Below are positions 36,109 to 46,383 of a stretch of 64,000 nucleotides of DNA, in pieces. Positions within the stretch are counted from its first letter, which is position 1; the number at the start of each line of letters is the position of its first letter. Both the position numbers and the translations under genes were made by a program. The stretch is from Chelydra serpentina (Eukaryota > Chordata > Testudines > Chelydridae). The DNA lies in the NCBI GenBank assembly GCA_037349315.1, contig JBAIAC010000276.1, forward strand, positions 248,001 to 312,000. The letters run 5' to 3'. The notes below the pieces were generated by a model, which worked only from the letters and a program-made list of their open reading frames with translations, made no database searches and was not told the DNA's origin.

Positions 36109-36139
36109 GTTTATTACACTGATATCTAAGCTCCAAAGA

Positions 36140-36172
36140 AGGGGGGGTCACACTCACACTCACACTCACATA
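36140..36172. repeat. (CACACT)n microsatellite
   Basis: Short run of CACACT/CTCACA repeats. No gene is associated with it. Confidence 0.85.
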
Positions 36173-36179
36173 TTCACGC

Positions 36180-36770
36180 TCCCAGGACAGGCACGGCACT
36201 GGAGATGTCAGGATCCTTCAAGGTAAGTGTCCCACCGCGCAGCGATGGGCGGGGCGACGAAGGTGAGTCTTCCCGAGGCAGGATGGACTGCAACGCGGTG
36301 AGCCACCGGCCAGGCGGTCCGGGTGAAGGGCCTTCACGGGAGGTACAAGCTTGTGATTCCTGAGCACATGGCCCCTCCCCTGTTAAGGACCAGCTCCTCA
36401 TGGCCTGCGACTAGAGATGACTTGGCCACGTCTGCTTGGCCACACTCCAGCTCAGGCAGTGTCCGTGCAGTGTCCATGCGTTGGGTGTGTGATCGCTGCC
36501 TGGTCAGAGTCCCAGACACCCTGTTTACCTGGGAGCTCTTCTCATCTTCCAGCTGGCTAACAGCCCATCCAGCCCAGCAGCATTCCAGGAGGGAGGGGAG
36601 GGGGAAAGCCTCTTCACAGGTCTTCAAAGAGGGAGAGGTGACAAAAGGCGGCGGGGGTGTGTGGAGTGAACACACCTTTGGAGTAACAAGTTCTACATAG
36701 CACACAGATCACTGCTGCTCCTACAACAGCCGCCTCGCTTGCAGGCCCAGAGCAAAAAGAAACAAGCACC
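36180..36770. other. No gene recognised
   Basis: No tRNA or clear transposon end was found. From about 36,720 the flank of the initiator-Met block begins (shared with 52,870). Confidence 0.4.
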
Positions 36771-36774
36771 TGCC

Positions 36775-36846
36775 TAGCAGAGGATGGTTTCGATCCATCG
36801 ACCTCTGGGTTATGGGCCCAGCACGCTGCCGCTGCGCCACTCTGCT
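36775..36846 (-). tRNA. Initiator tRNA-Met (CAT), copy 1
   Basis: 72 nt. Acceptor starts AGCAGAG (A1-U72 initiator type), the anticodon arm has the three G-C pairs GGG/CCC around loop CCCATAA, and the T loop is ATCGAAA with A54 in place of T54: all hallmarks of the eukaryotic initiator. Followed by TTTCTTTTT on the minus strand, a strong Pol III stop. Identical in body to the 52.9 kb copy. Probably functional. Confidence 0.95.
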
Positions 36847-36854
36847 GGCTCTTT

Positions 36855-37020
36855 ACATAAGAACATAAGAGAGGCCGTACTGGGTCAGACCAAAGGTCCA
36901 TCCAGCCCAGTATCCTGTCCACCAACAGTGGCCAATGCCAGGTGACCTGGAGTGAATGGACCCAACAGGTAATGATCAAGTGATCTCTCTCCTGCCATCC
37001 ATCACCCCCCTTTGCCCACA
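36855..37020 (-). mobile_element. CR1 3' tail inserted in the initiator-Met block
   Basis: Antisense CR1 end, starting at ACATAAGAACATAAGAGAGG, then GGGTCAGACCAAAGGTCCAT. The paralogous block at 53.0 kb lacks it: there GCTGGGTCTCTGCC passes directly to CTCCAGCACCCAGCC. Confidence 0.75.
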
Positions 37021-37128
37021 GCTTCCAGCACCCAGCCTCCAGCATCCACACTAGCGCCTTGCGAGCGCTGGCGCTGGCCGGCAGAGACACAGGCTGCTGG
37101 GCAGCAGCCTTAGGAGCACCAAGCTCGT

Positions 37129-37202
37129 GTCTCTGTGGTGCAATGGGTCAGCGTGTTCGACTATTCACTGAAAGGCTGGTGGTTCGAGCCCACCCAGGGA
37201 CG
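37129..37202 (+). tRNA. tRNA-Asn with ATT anticodon, copy 1
   Basis: 74 nt. Acceptor GTCTCTG/CAGGGAC, A box TGGTGCAATGGG, B box GGTTCGAGCCC intact. The anticodon loop CTATTCA gives ATT instead of GTT, and the last anticodon-stem pair is an A-C mismatch. Sister of Asn-GTT at 30,840. Confidence 0.85.
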
Positions 37203-37545
37203 GCGATAACCCCGTGTTCCTCAAGACCTGCTGAGAGCCCCATAGGCCCCCTTCTTGCCGCCTCAAAAGCGTCCCTCTTGGCCTCAGTGGTTTCAGCGAG
37301 GCCCGAAGCGTGCGCTGGATGCGACTCAGAAACCCATCTCCCAGCAGCCAGGCCGGGGGCTCAGGCTTAATCCTCAAGGCCGAGCGCAAAACCTTCAGCC
37401 GGGCACGTTTCGCTCCCTTCCCGCCTCCGCCCAAGCGGCAAGGGAGAAACGGACGAGACTCGCCGGCTCGAAGGCGCCTCCCTCCCACTTCTCTGTAGGC
37501 TGCTGTGACGTTATTAATATGAACTGGGACCGTAGAAATCATTCT
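37203..37545 (+). repeat. Inverted segmental duplication, arm 2 inner part
   Basis: Reverse-complement of 30,523-30,839. Includes the GC-rich CCCGCCTCCGCCCAAGCGGC stretch. Confidence 0.85.
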
Positions 37546-37549
37546 TGCC

Positions 37550-38420
37550 ATCACTGTGATAGATTTGCAGCAATATTGTACAAAGCTTGTCGTGCGACGT
37601 GTCTATGACAATGATGCTCTGATTTGCTGGTTATAATGATGCTAGCTGTATGTGTGTACCATTTTGTATTTGAAGTGAGGAATATGGGCTATGAACTTGT
37701 ATCTCAAATGTATTTGATTCCAAGTAGCCTCAGTGATGCATTTGGTCAGCTTCTTGAGAAAGGATATTCTCAGTAAGTGCCCGATCAAGAAACACTTAAC
37801 TGACAATGGACTTTGGGAGATGCCAATCCACATCTCATGGATGGGAATGTTCAAACTAACATGGAAACAATGGCGTCGGCCTGCAAACCGAGTCGTGCAT
37901 GGACATGTGACTTGCCCATGTGACTCCAGACTCCATCTTGCTGCTGTGATTTTCCACAGTAAGAACGGAGGGGTGTCCTTCCACGGGCAGAAACTATAAA
38001 AGGCCCTGGAAACCCCTCCGTGTTCTCTTCACTCCTGCTTCTGACCTCTGGAGGGACTTTGCTACAAACTGAAGCTCTGAACAAAGGACTGAGTGACCCA
38101 TCCCAGCCATGGATGTACGTCAGAGAATTGATTTGAACCTGCAGTTTAGTCCATCACTGCGACAAGCCTGAGCCAAGAACTTTGCCGTTACTGTATGGAA
38201 CTGATTCCATTTAACCAATTTTAGCTCTCCTCTATATCTTTTTCCTTTTATGAATAAACCTTGAGATTTTAGATTCTAAGGGATTGGCATCAGCGTGATT
38301 TGTGGGGAAGATCTGACTTTTACATTGACCTGGGCCTGTGGCTTGGTCCTTTGGGATCGGGAGAACCTTTTTTTTCCTTTTACTGGGGCATTGGTTTTCA
38401 TAACCAGTCAGCTTTGTTGT
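37550..38420 (+). mobile_element. Solo-LTR-like element
   Basis: Shows a TATA box (ACTATAAAAGG near 37,994) followed about 255 bp later by a polyadenylation signal (GAATAAACC near 38,252), the spacing of an LTR U3-R. It separates two tandem Asn units. Termini and target duplication are not resolved. Related to vertebrate retroviral-type LTRs; no internal genes are present. Confidence 0.5.
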
Positions 38421-38489
38421 CAGATGGCTACCAGTGTGGTGCTCTGCTCTGCTCTGTTCAATGTTGATCTCAGTTGGCTGCATGTGTGT

Positions 38490-38900
38490 GTCCTTCTGTG
38501 TGCTGCCCCGGCTCTGCGCAGATAGCTGACACAGCAGGCCCGAGAAAACCCCCAAAGACCACAGACTCTGATAAGGTACGAAGGCACCCGGCCAGGTTTA
38601 TTGTCGAGGAGAAACACAATCTCTAGCCCCCCCGAATATAAATTATAACTCTACGGTTTATGTCCCTATGTGCACCCTGGTAATGGACACAGCTTAGTCA
38701 GTGGCAGGACTTTCCACTGCCCCCTAGGCCGGACAAAGACAACTCCTCGGGTGTGAATTCTTATACACAGGTACAAACAAGTTACACATCACTCCTGACG
38801 TATTGAGGTGCAACCCTTCTATGTAACAAGGTACAACCCCTCTACGCAGTGAGGTGCCGCCTCCCACCTTGTACATGTTGGTTCGAACAAAACAACTCTA
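38490..38900 (-). mobile_element. LTR-like element, antisense
   Basis: On the minus strand: TGTGTATAAGAATTC (TATA-like), then about 150 bp later GACAATAAACC, then a U5-like GTGGTCTTTGGGGG stretch. No coding sequence. Probably a solo LTR. Confidence 0.5.
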
Positions 38901-39032
38901 TCTGTCATATTACCCTTTTGCCCCTGTCTTTAGGATGGGCCAGCCTGTTCCTTGTTATCTGTGTGGAATGTACAAGTGTTCTGGTACCTTTTAGGTTTGT
39001 GTACTTTTGCAACATCAGCCCTTTCCTTGCCA

Positions 39033-39105
39033 ACTTCTGTGAGCAATGGGTCAGCGCGTTCGGCTATTAACCGGAAACCTAGTGGTTCGAGCCCACCCAG
39101 GGACA
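39033..39105 (+). pseudogene. tRNA-Asn with ATT anticodon, copy 2, 5' end damaged
   Basis: Anticodon loop CTATTAA (ATT) with a fully paired TTCGG/CCGGA-like stem, and B box GGTTCGAGCCC intact. The 5' acceptor and A box are altered (ACTTCTGTGAGCAATGGG, lacking about one base), so transcription is unlikely. Confidence 0.8.
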
Positions 39106-39277
39106 GTGATAACCTTCAGCCGGGCACGTTTCGCTCCCTTCCCGCCTCCGCCCAAGCAGCAAGGGAGAAACGGACGATACTCACCGGCTCGAAGACGCCT
39201 CCCTCCCACTTCTCTGTAGGCTGCTGTGACGTTGTTAATATGAACTGTGACCATAGAGATCATTCTTACCACCACTT

Positions 39278-39351
39278 GGTACCATGGTTTAGCTGGTTAA
39301 AGCACCTGTTTCGTAAACAGGAGATCCTGGGTTCAACTCCCAGTGGTGCCT
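39278..39351 (+). tRNA. tRNA-Thr-CGT
   Basis: 74 nt. Acceptor GGTACCA/TGGTGCC, A box TGGTTTAGCTGG, anticodon stem CCTGT/ACAGG with loop TTCGTAA (CGT), T arm CTGGGTTCAACTCCCAG. TTTT follows 11 bases downstream. Uninterrupted inverted sister of the split Thr-TGT. Likely functional. Confidence 0.92.
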
Positions 39352-39770
39352 TGTTGAGTGGCTTTTGGGGCACCTGGCATTGGCTACTGTCAGAAGAGAA
39401 GATACAGAGCTAGATGGACCTTTGGTCTAGCCCAGTGTGGCTGTTTTTATGGTGTAAATTTCACTCCCAGGCACTGATAATAGTTACTGAAAGTATTGGT
39501 GTTAAGAGCTGATAGGTCCGTGTGCCAGGCTCCTCCCAGACGAACCCTTCCCTTGGGACAGGGGCAGGTCTGACTCTCACACCAAATGGCTCCTTGTGGC
39601 TGCCAGAATCTGTGGGCGGCTCATTCAGTTTACGCCGAGGGTGGAGTCCTGCTTTGTGCACCGTGTCTGAGACTGAAAATCCTAAACCACCCTTTGAAAT
39701 AACGAATGCAGCAGGACGTGTTATGGTCCCTGCCCCAAAGCAGACAGACCAATGGAGAGCTGAGTCCTGA
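39352..39770 (-). repeat. Inverted segmental duplication, arm 2 outer part
   Basis: Reverse-complement of 28,150-28,626, beginning with a CR1-like tail (AGCTAGATGGACCTTTGGTC). No gene is seen. Confidence 0.85.
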
Positions 39771-40053
39771 CCCCCCTTCCAGCCCTGGATTCGCCCCCCA
39801 ATCATCCTACTGCCACTCACAGACGTGGAGGTGCTGACGGAGGGAGGGGTGACTCTGGGATGGGGTTCTTCTCTAAAGATGGCTGCAGAAAGGTGGGGCT
39901 CAGCTCTGTCAGCGACCTGCCCAGTTGCCTCGCTGACAGGGGATGCCGACCTTTCTGTAAGGCGCATAAAGGGGGAATTTGGCTTCCTAGCGAATGTGTT
40001 GAATGTGCAATTATGAGAGGGGATTCACATCCCTCCATCAGTTGTACTTTAGG

Positions 40054-40126
40054 GCACCAGTGGCCTAATGGATAAGGGGTTGGCTTCCTAAACCAGGGCT
40101 TGTGGGTTCAAGTTTCATCTAGGGTA
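40054..40126 (+). pseudogene. tRNA-Arg-CCT, decayed
   Basis: 73 nt. A box GTGGCCTAATGGATAAGG is intact and the anticodon loop is TTCCTAA (CCT). The acceptor GCACCAG/CTAGGGT has two mismatches, the anticodon stem ends in a C-A pair and the T stem is broken (GTGGG against TTCAT). TTTT follows. Confidence 0.82.
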
Positions 40127-40129
40127 AAA

Positions 40130-40660
40130 AGCTACATTTTCCTGCACATAAACCTTGGTCTTATTTTCACCAATGAAGCTGGGAGCTGTTGGAACACAAA
40201 GTTCTGGGTCTTGGGAACAATCCCACAGAAAAGTCATCTTCCACTCGACAAATGATTTCTAGACCCATCAGTAGCAAACAGTTAAATTTAAGAATTTTAT
40301 GAAGATAATGTTAAAAATAAAAACAACAGTACAGAGTTTAAGCATAGAGGTTTTTGGTTATCAGGGAATAAGGTACAGATTATCAAGGAGAGAGAAGTTC
40401 GGTTTAGGATCGAATGACGCAGAATATGTGTTTCTTACAAAATCCCCAATTGGGGTAAAGAAAACAAAGCAACACAATGCAAACTAAGAAATCCTAGGAC
40501 AAAAGTACACAAAGGAAAATAGCTCAGCTCAAACCAACACAACACAGGCACCAAACGAGCTGAAGCAAAACAATGCACCATAAAACTATGCAACACAATA
40601 TTGTGCATCACAGTTCCAAATGGCACCACGCAAAACAGAACAGGACACAGCACAAAAGAG
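40130..40660. other. AT-rich region, no gene recognised
   Basis: AT-rich sequence with repeated CAAAACA/ACACAA words at 40,450-40,660. No tRNA or clear transposon end. Confidence 0.5.
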
Positions 40661-41176
40661 AATTATCCTGCTTAGCAGAGTTATATAGAATCTACCATAA
40701 CAATTCACGAGAGAACATTAAAAAACAAAGAGCGAGAAAGTTGGCTAAACTTATTACTAATAAACATCCAACGGGCATTCCCCTTAGAGTATAATATAAC
40801 AATAGGGAAGTGGCAATGTGTCCAATTGTTAAAACAAATTCCCTGTTAGGACCAGTCCCAATCCGGGGTCAGTGACGCTGCATCCGAACTGAGGTACATG
40901 TTATTCAAAACAGTCTGTTCACTGGCCAGTTACCCCTATTGAATGCAGACAGCCATATTCGATGCATTGGTTACTGTCCATTCAGCAGGTTATTTCCTTC
41001 TTATTTATAATCACTGAAGCTGCTCTAAGCGGATGGGAGAGAGCTGTCCCGTCCGTGTAGTGAATCCACCTCCCCGAGAGGTGGGAGCTATGTCAGTGGG
41101 AGAAGCTATGTCAGTAGGTGAGCAAGCTGTTCTGTTTACACGTCTATATAATGTTTAATCAAACATGTGCCTCATG

Positions 41177-41248
41177 GGGGGTATAGCTCAGTGGCAGAGT
41201 GTTTGACTGCAGATCAAGTGGTCCTTGGTTCAAGTCCAAGTGCCCCCT
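41177..41248 (+). tRNA. tRNA-Cys-GCA
   Basis: 72 nt. GGGGGTA/TGCCCCC acceptor, anticodon loop CTGCAGA with a paired TTTGA/TCAAG stem, T arm CTTGGTTCAAGTCCAAG. One D-loop change (GTGGCAGAG). No TTTT within 30 bases. Confidence 0.92.
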
Positions 41249-41331
41249 TAAAACCCCCATCCTTTAACAAAAATAATTGCATATCCATTTCCATTACGTT
41301 CAGGAGTTCCACCAAATGGGGATGCCTGAAA

Positions 41332-41454
41332 TAGGGTGACCAGACAGCAAATGTGAAAAGTCAGAACGGGGGTGGGGGTAATAGGAGCCTATATAAGAAA
41401 AAGACCCAAAAATCAGAACTGTCCCTATAAAATCGGGACATATGGTCACCCTAG
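41332..41454 (-). mobile_element. 125-bp TIR element, copy 4
   Basis: TAGGGTGACCAGACAGCAAA to ATGGTCACCCTAG. Orthologous in position to copy 3 within the duplicated Cys block. Confidence 0.85.
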
Positions 41455-42076
41455 ACTGAAATGGATGGAAACACTCAACCTTTTCCTGTGCAAATGCATA
41501 AAAAACTGGCAAACACGTCCCTCAGTGCATCTATACTGTGATAAAAGCCCTGCAGCCCGGCTGGCCTGGATCATCTGACTTGGACATCTCGGTCTCAGGT
41601 TGTGGGGCTAAAAACTGCAGTGTGGACATTTGGCTCAGGCTGGAGCTGGACACTACAAGCCCATGTTAACTCAAGTTCTGTCAGCATAGACTCGCTACGG
41701 TTACTATGTCACTTCTGTGACTTACTTGTGCTATTCTAATAAATACACTAGACCTGTAATGGTGATAAATGACACCACCATACAAGTATATTGAAGGCGA
41801 ACCCTAAGGAAATTAAGAGTTTAAATTATCCTCCACAAGGCCCGTGTCCCACTAAAATAAATCCAACCCACAGGTCACAAGGATCAATGTCAGGATGCTG
41901 GATGGTGCTGAGAGTTTGCCTGACACCTCAGGGACACAGTGTGAGGTAGTGTCCCAGGCATCGATAGGAAAGGAGCAGAACCAGATTGACTTGGGTTGGG
42001 GAGAGAATTGAGAGTGTTTTAGGGGTCTGTATAGACGTATTGCCCTGGTTAGAAACTGTGGCTAAAACACAGGCCT

Positions 42077-42158
42077 CGCTGTGAGCAGGATTCAAACCTC
42101 AGCAGGGGAATCCTAGTGGATTTCAACTCCAACACCTTAACCACTCGGCCATCACAGC
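42077..42158 (-). tRNA. tRNA-Ser-TGA
   Basis: 82 nt. Acceptor GCTGTGA/TCACAGC is perfect, A box ATGGCCGAGTGG is intact and the anticodon is TGA in loop GTTGAAA. C32 is replaced by G and the stem base is a T-C mismatch. B box GGTTTGAATCC. TTTT lies about 8 bases downstream. It belongs to a different Ser lineage from the AGA blocks. Confidence 0.85.
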
Positions 42159-42239
42159 TGTGAGCACAGTAATGTGCCAATGCCAGAGAAACTGGTAAAT
42201 AATCCCAATGCCTGGGCTTGAAACTGAAACACTCAGTCT

Positions 42240-42445
42240 CCCCCCGGCTCCTCCTACAGCCTTTGCCCAGTTTCCTGGGCAGAAGGTGTCACCTGGCCCC
42301 AATCCCCTCCTGGCTCAAGTTACAGGCTCAGGTATCATCCCTCAAGTGAAGCCATCCCCTGCTATCCCATCCCCAGTGCAGACAGTGCCTGTAAAACTCC
42401 CCAGCAACATTCCCAGGTCAATACTCCCCACTCCCTACTGTGTCA
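42240..42445 (-). mobile_element. LTR fragment, antisense
   Basis: Shares the phrases AGCCTTTGCCCAGTTTC-like and AAGGTGTCACCT with the antisense LTR at 59.77-59.94 kb. A fragment only. Confidence 0.45.
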
Positions 42446-42519
42446 CAAACTGCAATCATCAGCCACTAATAGCAAGGAAAAGGCTGAAGTCCATTGGCTT
42501 TCATATCAAAAAGCCATCT

Positions 42520-42687
42520 CAAGCCTGGTCTACACTGAAAGGCTATGTGGACATAGCCACATCTCTCAGGGGTGTGAAAAATCCACTCCATGGAGAGAAG
42601 TAGTGAATGTGACCTGAGCCCCAGTGTAGACAGGGTTAGGTTGTCAGAAGACTACTTCCAGTGTTTGAAGTGTAGACGTAGCCTTGG
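42520..42687. mobile_element. Short hAT-like non-autonomous element
   Basis: About 165 bp with imperfect inverted ends CAAGCCTGGTCTACACT and AGTGTAGACGTAGCCTTGG. No coding capacity. Confidence 0.55.
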
Positions 42688-42689
42688 AC

Positions 42690-43790
42690 AGATTGATCCT
42701 CTATGGGAAGCAAGTCATGACGTCGATTCCAAATGTGACCCATCTGCCTGTATGTGAGAGAGCTGCTAGTATGGAGGGCTGAGCCAGCTGTCCGATCGCC
42801 TAGTTCCTGAACTGTAGCTACAGCTCTTAGTGTCCATCAGTCCAGAGACTGAGAGAAATGGGGAGTCCCAACCATTGTCATTTTAGTATCTTATTGTTCC
42901 TTTCTCTGTTTTGTGTGCTGGCCTTTCTATTGCATCAGGGTGAGACTGTATAGCTCAGTGCATGTGTGACACAAGCTCATTGGTGCCAATTGCCAAAGGG
43001 GTCAGTTATTCACAAGCAACTCCTGTCTCAGACCTGACAAACTCACCACACCCAATACCCTGATTTTATTATATTTATCCGGGAAGCATAGCAGTGAGAT
43101 CACTACCGAAACTTGTAAATCATTGTTACTCCTAATCACTGCGAGAGGCATGTATGAGTCATATTGAAGGAGTAATGTAAGTACATGGATAATTATGCTC
43201 ATATGGTATTGTCATGAAAGTGAGTCACCCCAATCATAGGTCTTGGTGGGGACGACCCATTCAAGTGGGAGTGAATTGTTGCCCATCCCTTGCTAGGCAG
43301 TTTGGCGATGTCTTGCTCCATTGTCAACCTTTGCACCAGCCCAGAAAAGCCAACGGACAACTATCAAAGACAAACTATAGACATGGAAACCCTGTGGCAG
43401 TGACAAGGACCATATGACAATGAGGAGATCGTCCTGTCTGTGAATGTAGACAAAAGACTGATTCAGTTTATAACAGGGTGGAGAGAAACTAACGACCAGT
43501 GGTGCTTCTTGAAAGGCAGGGCTCTGGCTCCTAGGGACTAGCAATCACTACACTAGCCCGTCACCTCACACTTCAATCTACCTGGATAGGGAAGGTACCT
43601 ATTAAACAGTGTAGGTTGCATTGTGTGATTGTTTTGTGTGTAACTCTGTTTCCATCACTCACGTTTGTTTCGGTTTAAATCTCTCTCCCTTGTTCAATAC
43701 ATTTCCCTTTGTTCAGTAACGGTACTCAAGTGCTGTGTGTGACACACGAGCAGCGGGCTACAGCAAAATTGGTAACCTGGGCTACATCAT
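42690..43790. other. No gene recognised
   Basis: Unique-looking, moderately AT-rich sequence with no tRNA, clear repeat end or exon signature. Confidence 0.4.
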
Positions 43791-43794
43791 TGAT

Positions 43795-43875
43795 TTGACC
43801 ACTCTTGGAAGACAGGACACTGGGCTAGATGGACCCTTGGTCTGACCCAGTCTGGCTGTTCTTGTGTTTTCTGTA
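43795..43875 (+). mobile_element. CR1 3' tail
   Basis: ACTGGGCTAGATGGACCCTT followed by GGTCTGACCCAGTCTGGCTG, the common CR1 end. Confidence 0.7.
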
Positions 43876-44234
43876 CAGGAGTGAGGCACTTACAGAGCAG
43901 AAATGGGGGGAGGGGCTCTACATTTAATCAGTGTTAGAGAGAAATGTGTTCACACACCGTGAGACTCGATGTACGGAAGAAATAACAAGGGATCCCCAGC
44001 TCCTCCCCCCAAGTCTTAATGGGGATTAGCTGCCCACAGCTGCGGCTGCTGCTCGGAGGGGAGCGGTATCAGGTCTCTGCCTGTGGGTGCAGCCCACCCC
44101 CTGGGTCTCCTGGGGCAGAGGGTAAGTGGCCGGGCAGGGCTGCACCGGCTGGGGGCTGAACTCTGAACAGGGATCTAAGGACTCTGCACCGGTCTCCTGT
44201 GGGGGTCGAGGATGCTGAAGCAGGGGAAACTCAG

Positions 44235-44334
44235 TGTCACAATCAGCAAGATTCAAAGCTGCTTGGGGGTAGAGAGGAGGGGGATCATTGTGTTAGATTT
44301 CCAGTGCATCCCTTTAACTACTCACCCACGACAA
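44235..44334 (-). pseudogene. tRNA-Ser-like pseudogene, possible GGA anticodon
   Basis: The minus strand starts GTTGTCGTGGGTGAGTAGTT, an A-box-like Ser start, has a loop-like CTGGAAA and ends GCTTTGAATCTTGCTGATTG then TGAC. It is about 100 nt, longer than the normal 82, with poor stems. A decayed Ser gene is the best reading, though not secure. Confidence 0.45.
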
Positions 44335-44567
44335 CCTGGCAGCCCCCAGCTTTCTCCCAGCGCTGTGTTGTGTTCTCTGTGGAAAGGGGCTTCTAGGAAC
44401 TGGTGTTTCCAGCTGCATTAAGGAATCATAGAGGAGAAGGAAGAGATAACGTCTTAGAAAAGTCTGTGTGTGTTAGAGGGGTGGGAGGGTGTCCAGAAAT
44501 CAGTTTGCTCCAGTTTCTTTTCTCTGGGATTTCCTTCAGAAAAGTTGAAGCAGGGAGCAAAATCACC

Positions 44568-44640
44568 TGCCCTCTCTAAGGCTTGAATTCAGGGCCTGTA
44601 GATTAGGAGGCTGACACGCTGCCAACTGTACTTAGAAGGC
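44568..44640 (-). pseudogene. Elongator-tRNA-Met-derived pseudogene (CAT to CCT)
   Basis: 73 nt aligning without gaps to vertebrate elongator Met. The AGTTGGCAGCGTGTCAG core and TAATCTACAGG follow the Met pattern, but the anticodon loop is CTCCTAA, so CAT has become CCT. The T arm (CCTGAATTCAAGCCTTA) no longer pairs. Inactive. Confidence 0.7.
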
Positions 44641-45204
44641 TGTGAAAGGCTTTTGGCTAAGTGCATGTAGGACCCTCCTGCAGCAGTGACTGGGGCAGGG
44701 AAGGAGCCAGGGACGTGCTGGGAGAAGCAGGAAGATCTGGTGCCCAGAGGCCTGTCCTGGCAGCTTTCTGAGCACCAAACTAACCAACTCCCCCTGCCAG
44801 TGAGCAACCCACATGGGCCTAAGAGCAGTACTAGGGGGCTTTCTCCTTGCCACTTCTGCTGGCTTGGCCACGCGTCTTGGAGGCCTTTCTAGAACACAAT
44901 TTGGAACTGAGTTGGGAAAACCAGTTTCAAAACAGGAAGCTCAGGTTTAGATTCATTTATTGATAATATTAAGTAATCCTTCCATCCTAGTGTCACAATC
45001 AATATAAGTGCTTCAGCGTTATGGTTTTCCAGAGGGAAAACTTAACTTCTCTCCAAAGGGAGTTGAGAGAAAACACTTTCCAGAGTCCAAGAGAGACAAG
45101 GCAGGTGAGGGTCAGAGCTTGTAGTAGAGCAGCTTCTGTTGGTGAAGGCAAGTTTTGGCGCTAACCCAGAACTCTTCTTCAGCTCTGTATCGCCCCAAAG
45201 TTTG

Positions 45205-45600
45205 TCTCTTCCACAAGAACAGTCCTGCTGGGTCAGACCAAAGGTCCATATACCCCACTATCCTGTCTTTTAACAGTGGTCAATGCCAGGCGCCCCAAAG
45301 GGAATGAACAGAACAGGTAATCATCAAGTGATCCATCCCCTTGCCCATTCCCGTCTTCTGGCAAAGAGAGGATAGGGACACCATCCCTACCCATGCTGGA
45401 TAATAGCTATTGATGGACCCATCCTCCATGAACTTATCTAGTCCAGTTTTGAACCCTGTTCTAGTCTTGGCCTTTACGTTGTGTGAATACTTCCTTTTGT
45501 TCTTTTCAAACCTGCAGCCTATTCATTTCATTTGGTGACCCCTAGTTTTTGTGTTATGAGAAGGAGTAAATAACACTCCCAACCTTGGTCCTTTAGAACA
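45205..45600 (-). mobile_element. CR1 LINE 3' fragment
   Basis: Antisense CR1 3' region with GGGTCAGACCAAAGGTCCAT, AACAGGTAATCATCAAGTGA and GGTGACCCCTAGTTTTTGTG, i.e. untranslated end plus the last codons. Same family as 12,854-13,645, covering the adjoining 3' part. Confidence 0.8.
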
Positions 45601-46311
45601 TATTATGTGACCACACCCCCCCCCACTCCTTGTCTCTCATGTCCTGGGACCAACATGGATACACCAACACTGCAAACAACAAGGTTCAAAGTCAATGCAC
45701 ATGGAAGAAGCATCTTGTGTTTCATTCCTTGTGTCCTGGTCCCATCCTGTGGCCATTTCCTTTCCCTCCTTTCTGTTACAGGCTTTGGTGTTTTGCACAG
45801 AAACATTATTTCCACAGGAGACACCCAGGAGTGGGGGCTGCATTCCTGTACCAAACCGTCACTAGAAGGGGGCAGACAAAGGCCTTTAAGATGAGGCATC
45901 TGTCACTGTCAAAAAATCATCTCCCTCCTGCAGGTCACGGGCAGCCTGAGTTTGTTCCATATCCTCCTGGAGTCTGGGGGCTGGACTCAGCACTATCCAG
46001 CCCCTCTGTGTGTAGCAGGAACAAACACAAACCTTGTCTTTGAAACAAGCTGTTCCCTTCCTTCTCAGGGAAGATTTTCTGTGATTGAAGTTGAGCTTCA
46101 GTTCCCCTCTCCTAGGGGCGGGTTGGGTGTGGGGCCAGCTCCCAATGGGATCTGTTGTCACCTTTGCCCCCTTTCAGTCACTCTGGGATGGTAACTCTGC
46201 TCCCAGCTGTCAGGCAGCCTCCAGCCCATCCACCCTGCTTAGAGCTCCATGGTCAGGTGTCACCACCTTTGCTAGCACCAATAATATGCCGGAAAGATGC
46301 TCCCACCAGGT

Positions 46312-46383
46312 GCATTGGTGTTATAGTGGTGAGCATAGCTGCCTTCCAAGCAGCTGACCTGGGTTCGATTCCCAGCCAGTGCA
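46312..46383 (+). tRNA. tRNA-Gly-TCC
   Basis: 72 nt. Acceptor GCATTGG/CCAGTGC, anticodon stem GCTGC/GCAGC perfect with loop CTTCCAA (TCC), B box GGGTTCGATTCCC with CpG intact, TTTT 10 bases downstream. One A-box change (GTGTTATAGTGG). The best Gly gene in the window. Confidence 0.95.

Larger units (their letters stand above)
40665..41650 (+). repeat. tRNA-Cys block, copy 2 with extended left flank
   Basis: 40,665-41,020 matches 49,675-50,030 (CCTGCTTAGCAGAGTTATA start). 41,020-41,460 matches 27,215-27,665. Copies 2 and 3 therefore share more flank than copy 1. Confidence 0.85.

Noticed and set aside
42208..42603. 131-codon open frame
   Set aside because: It overlaps an LTR fragment and an hAT-like element and has no domain.
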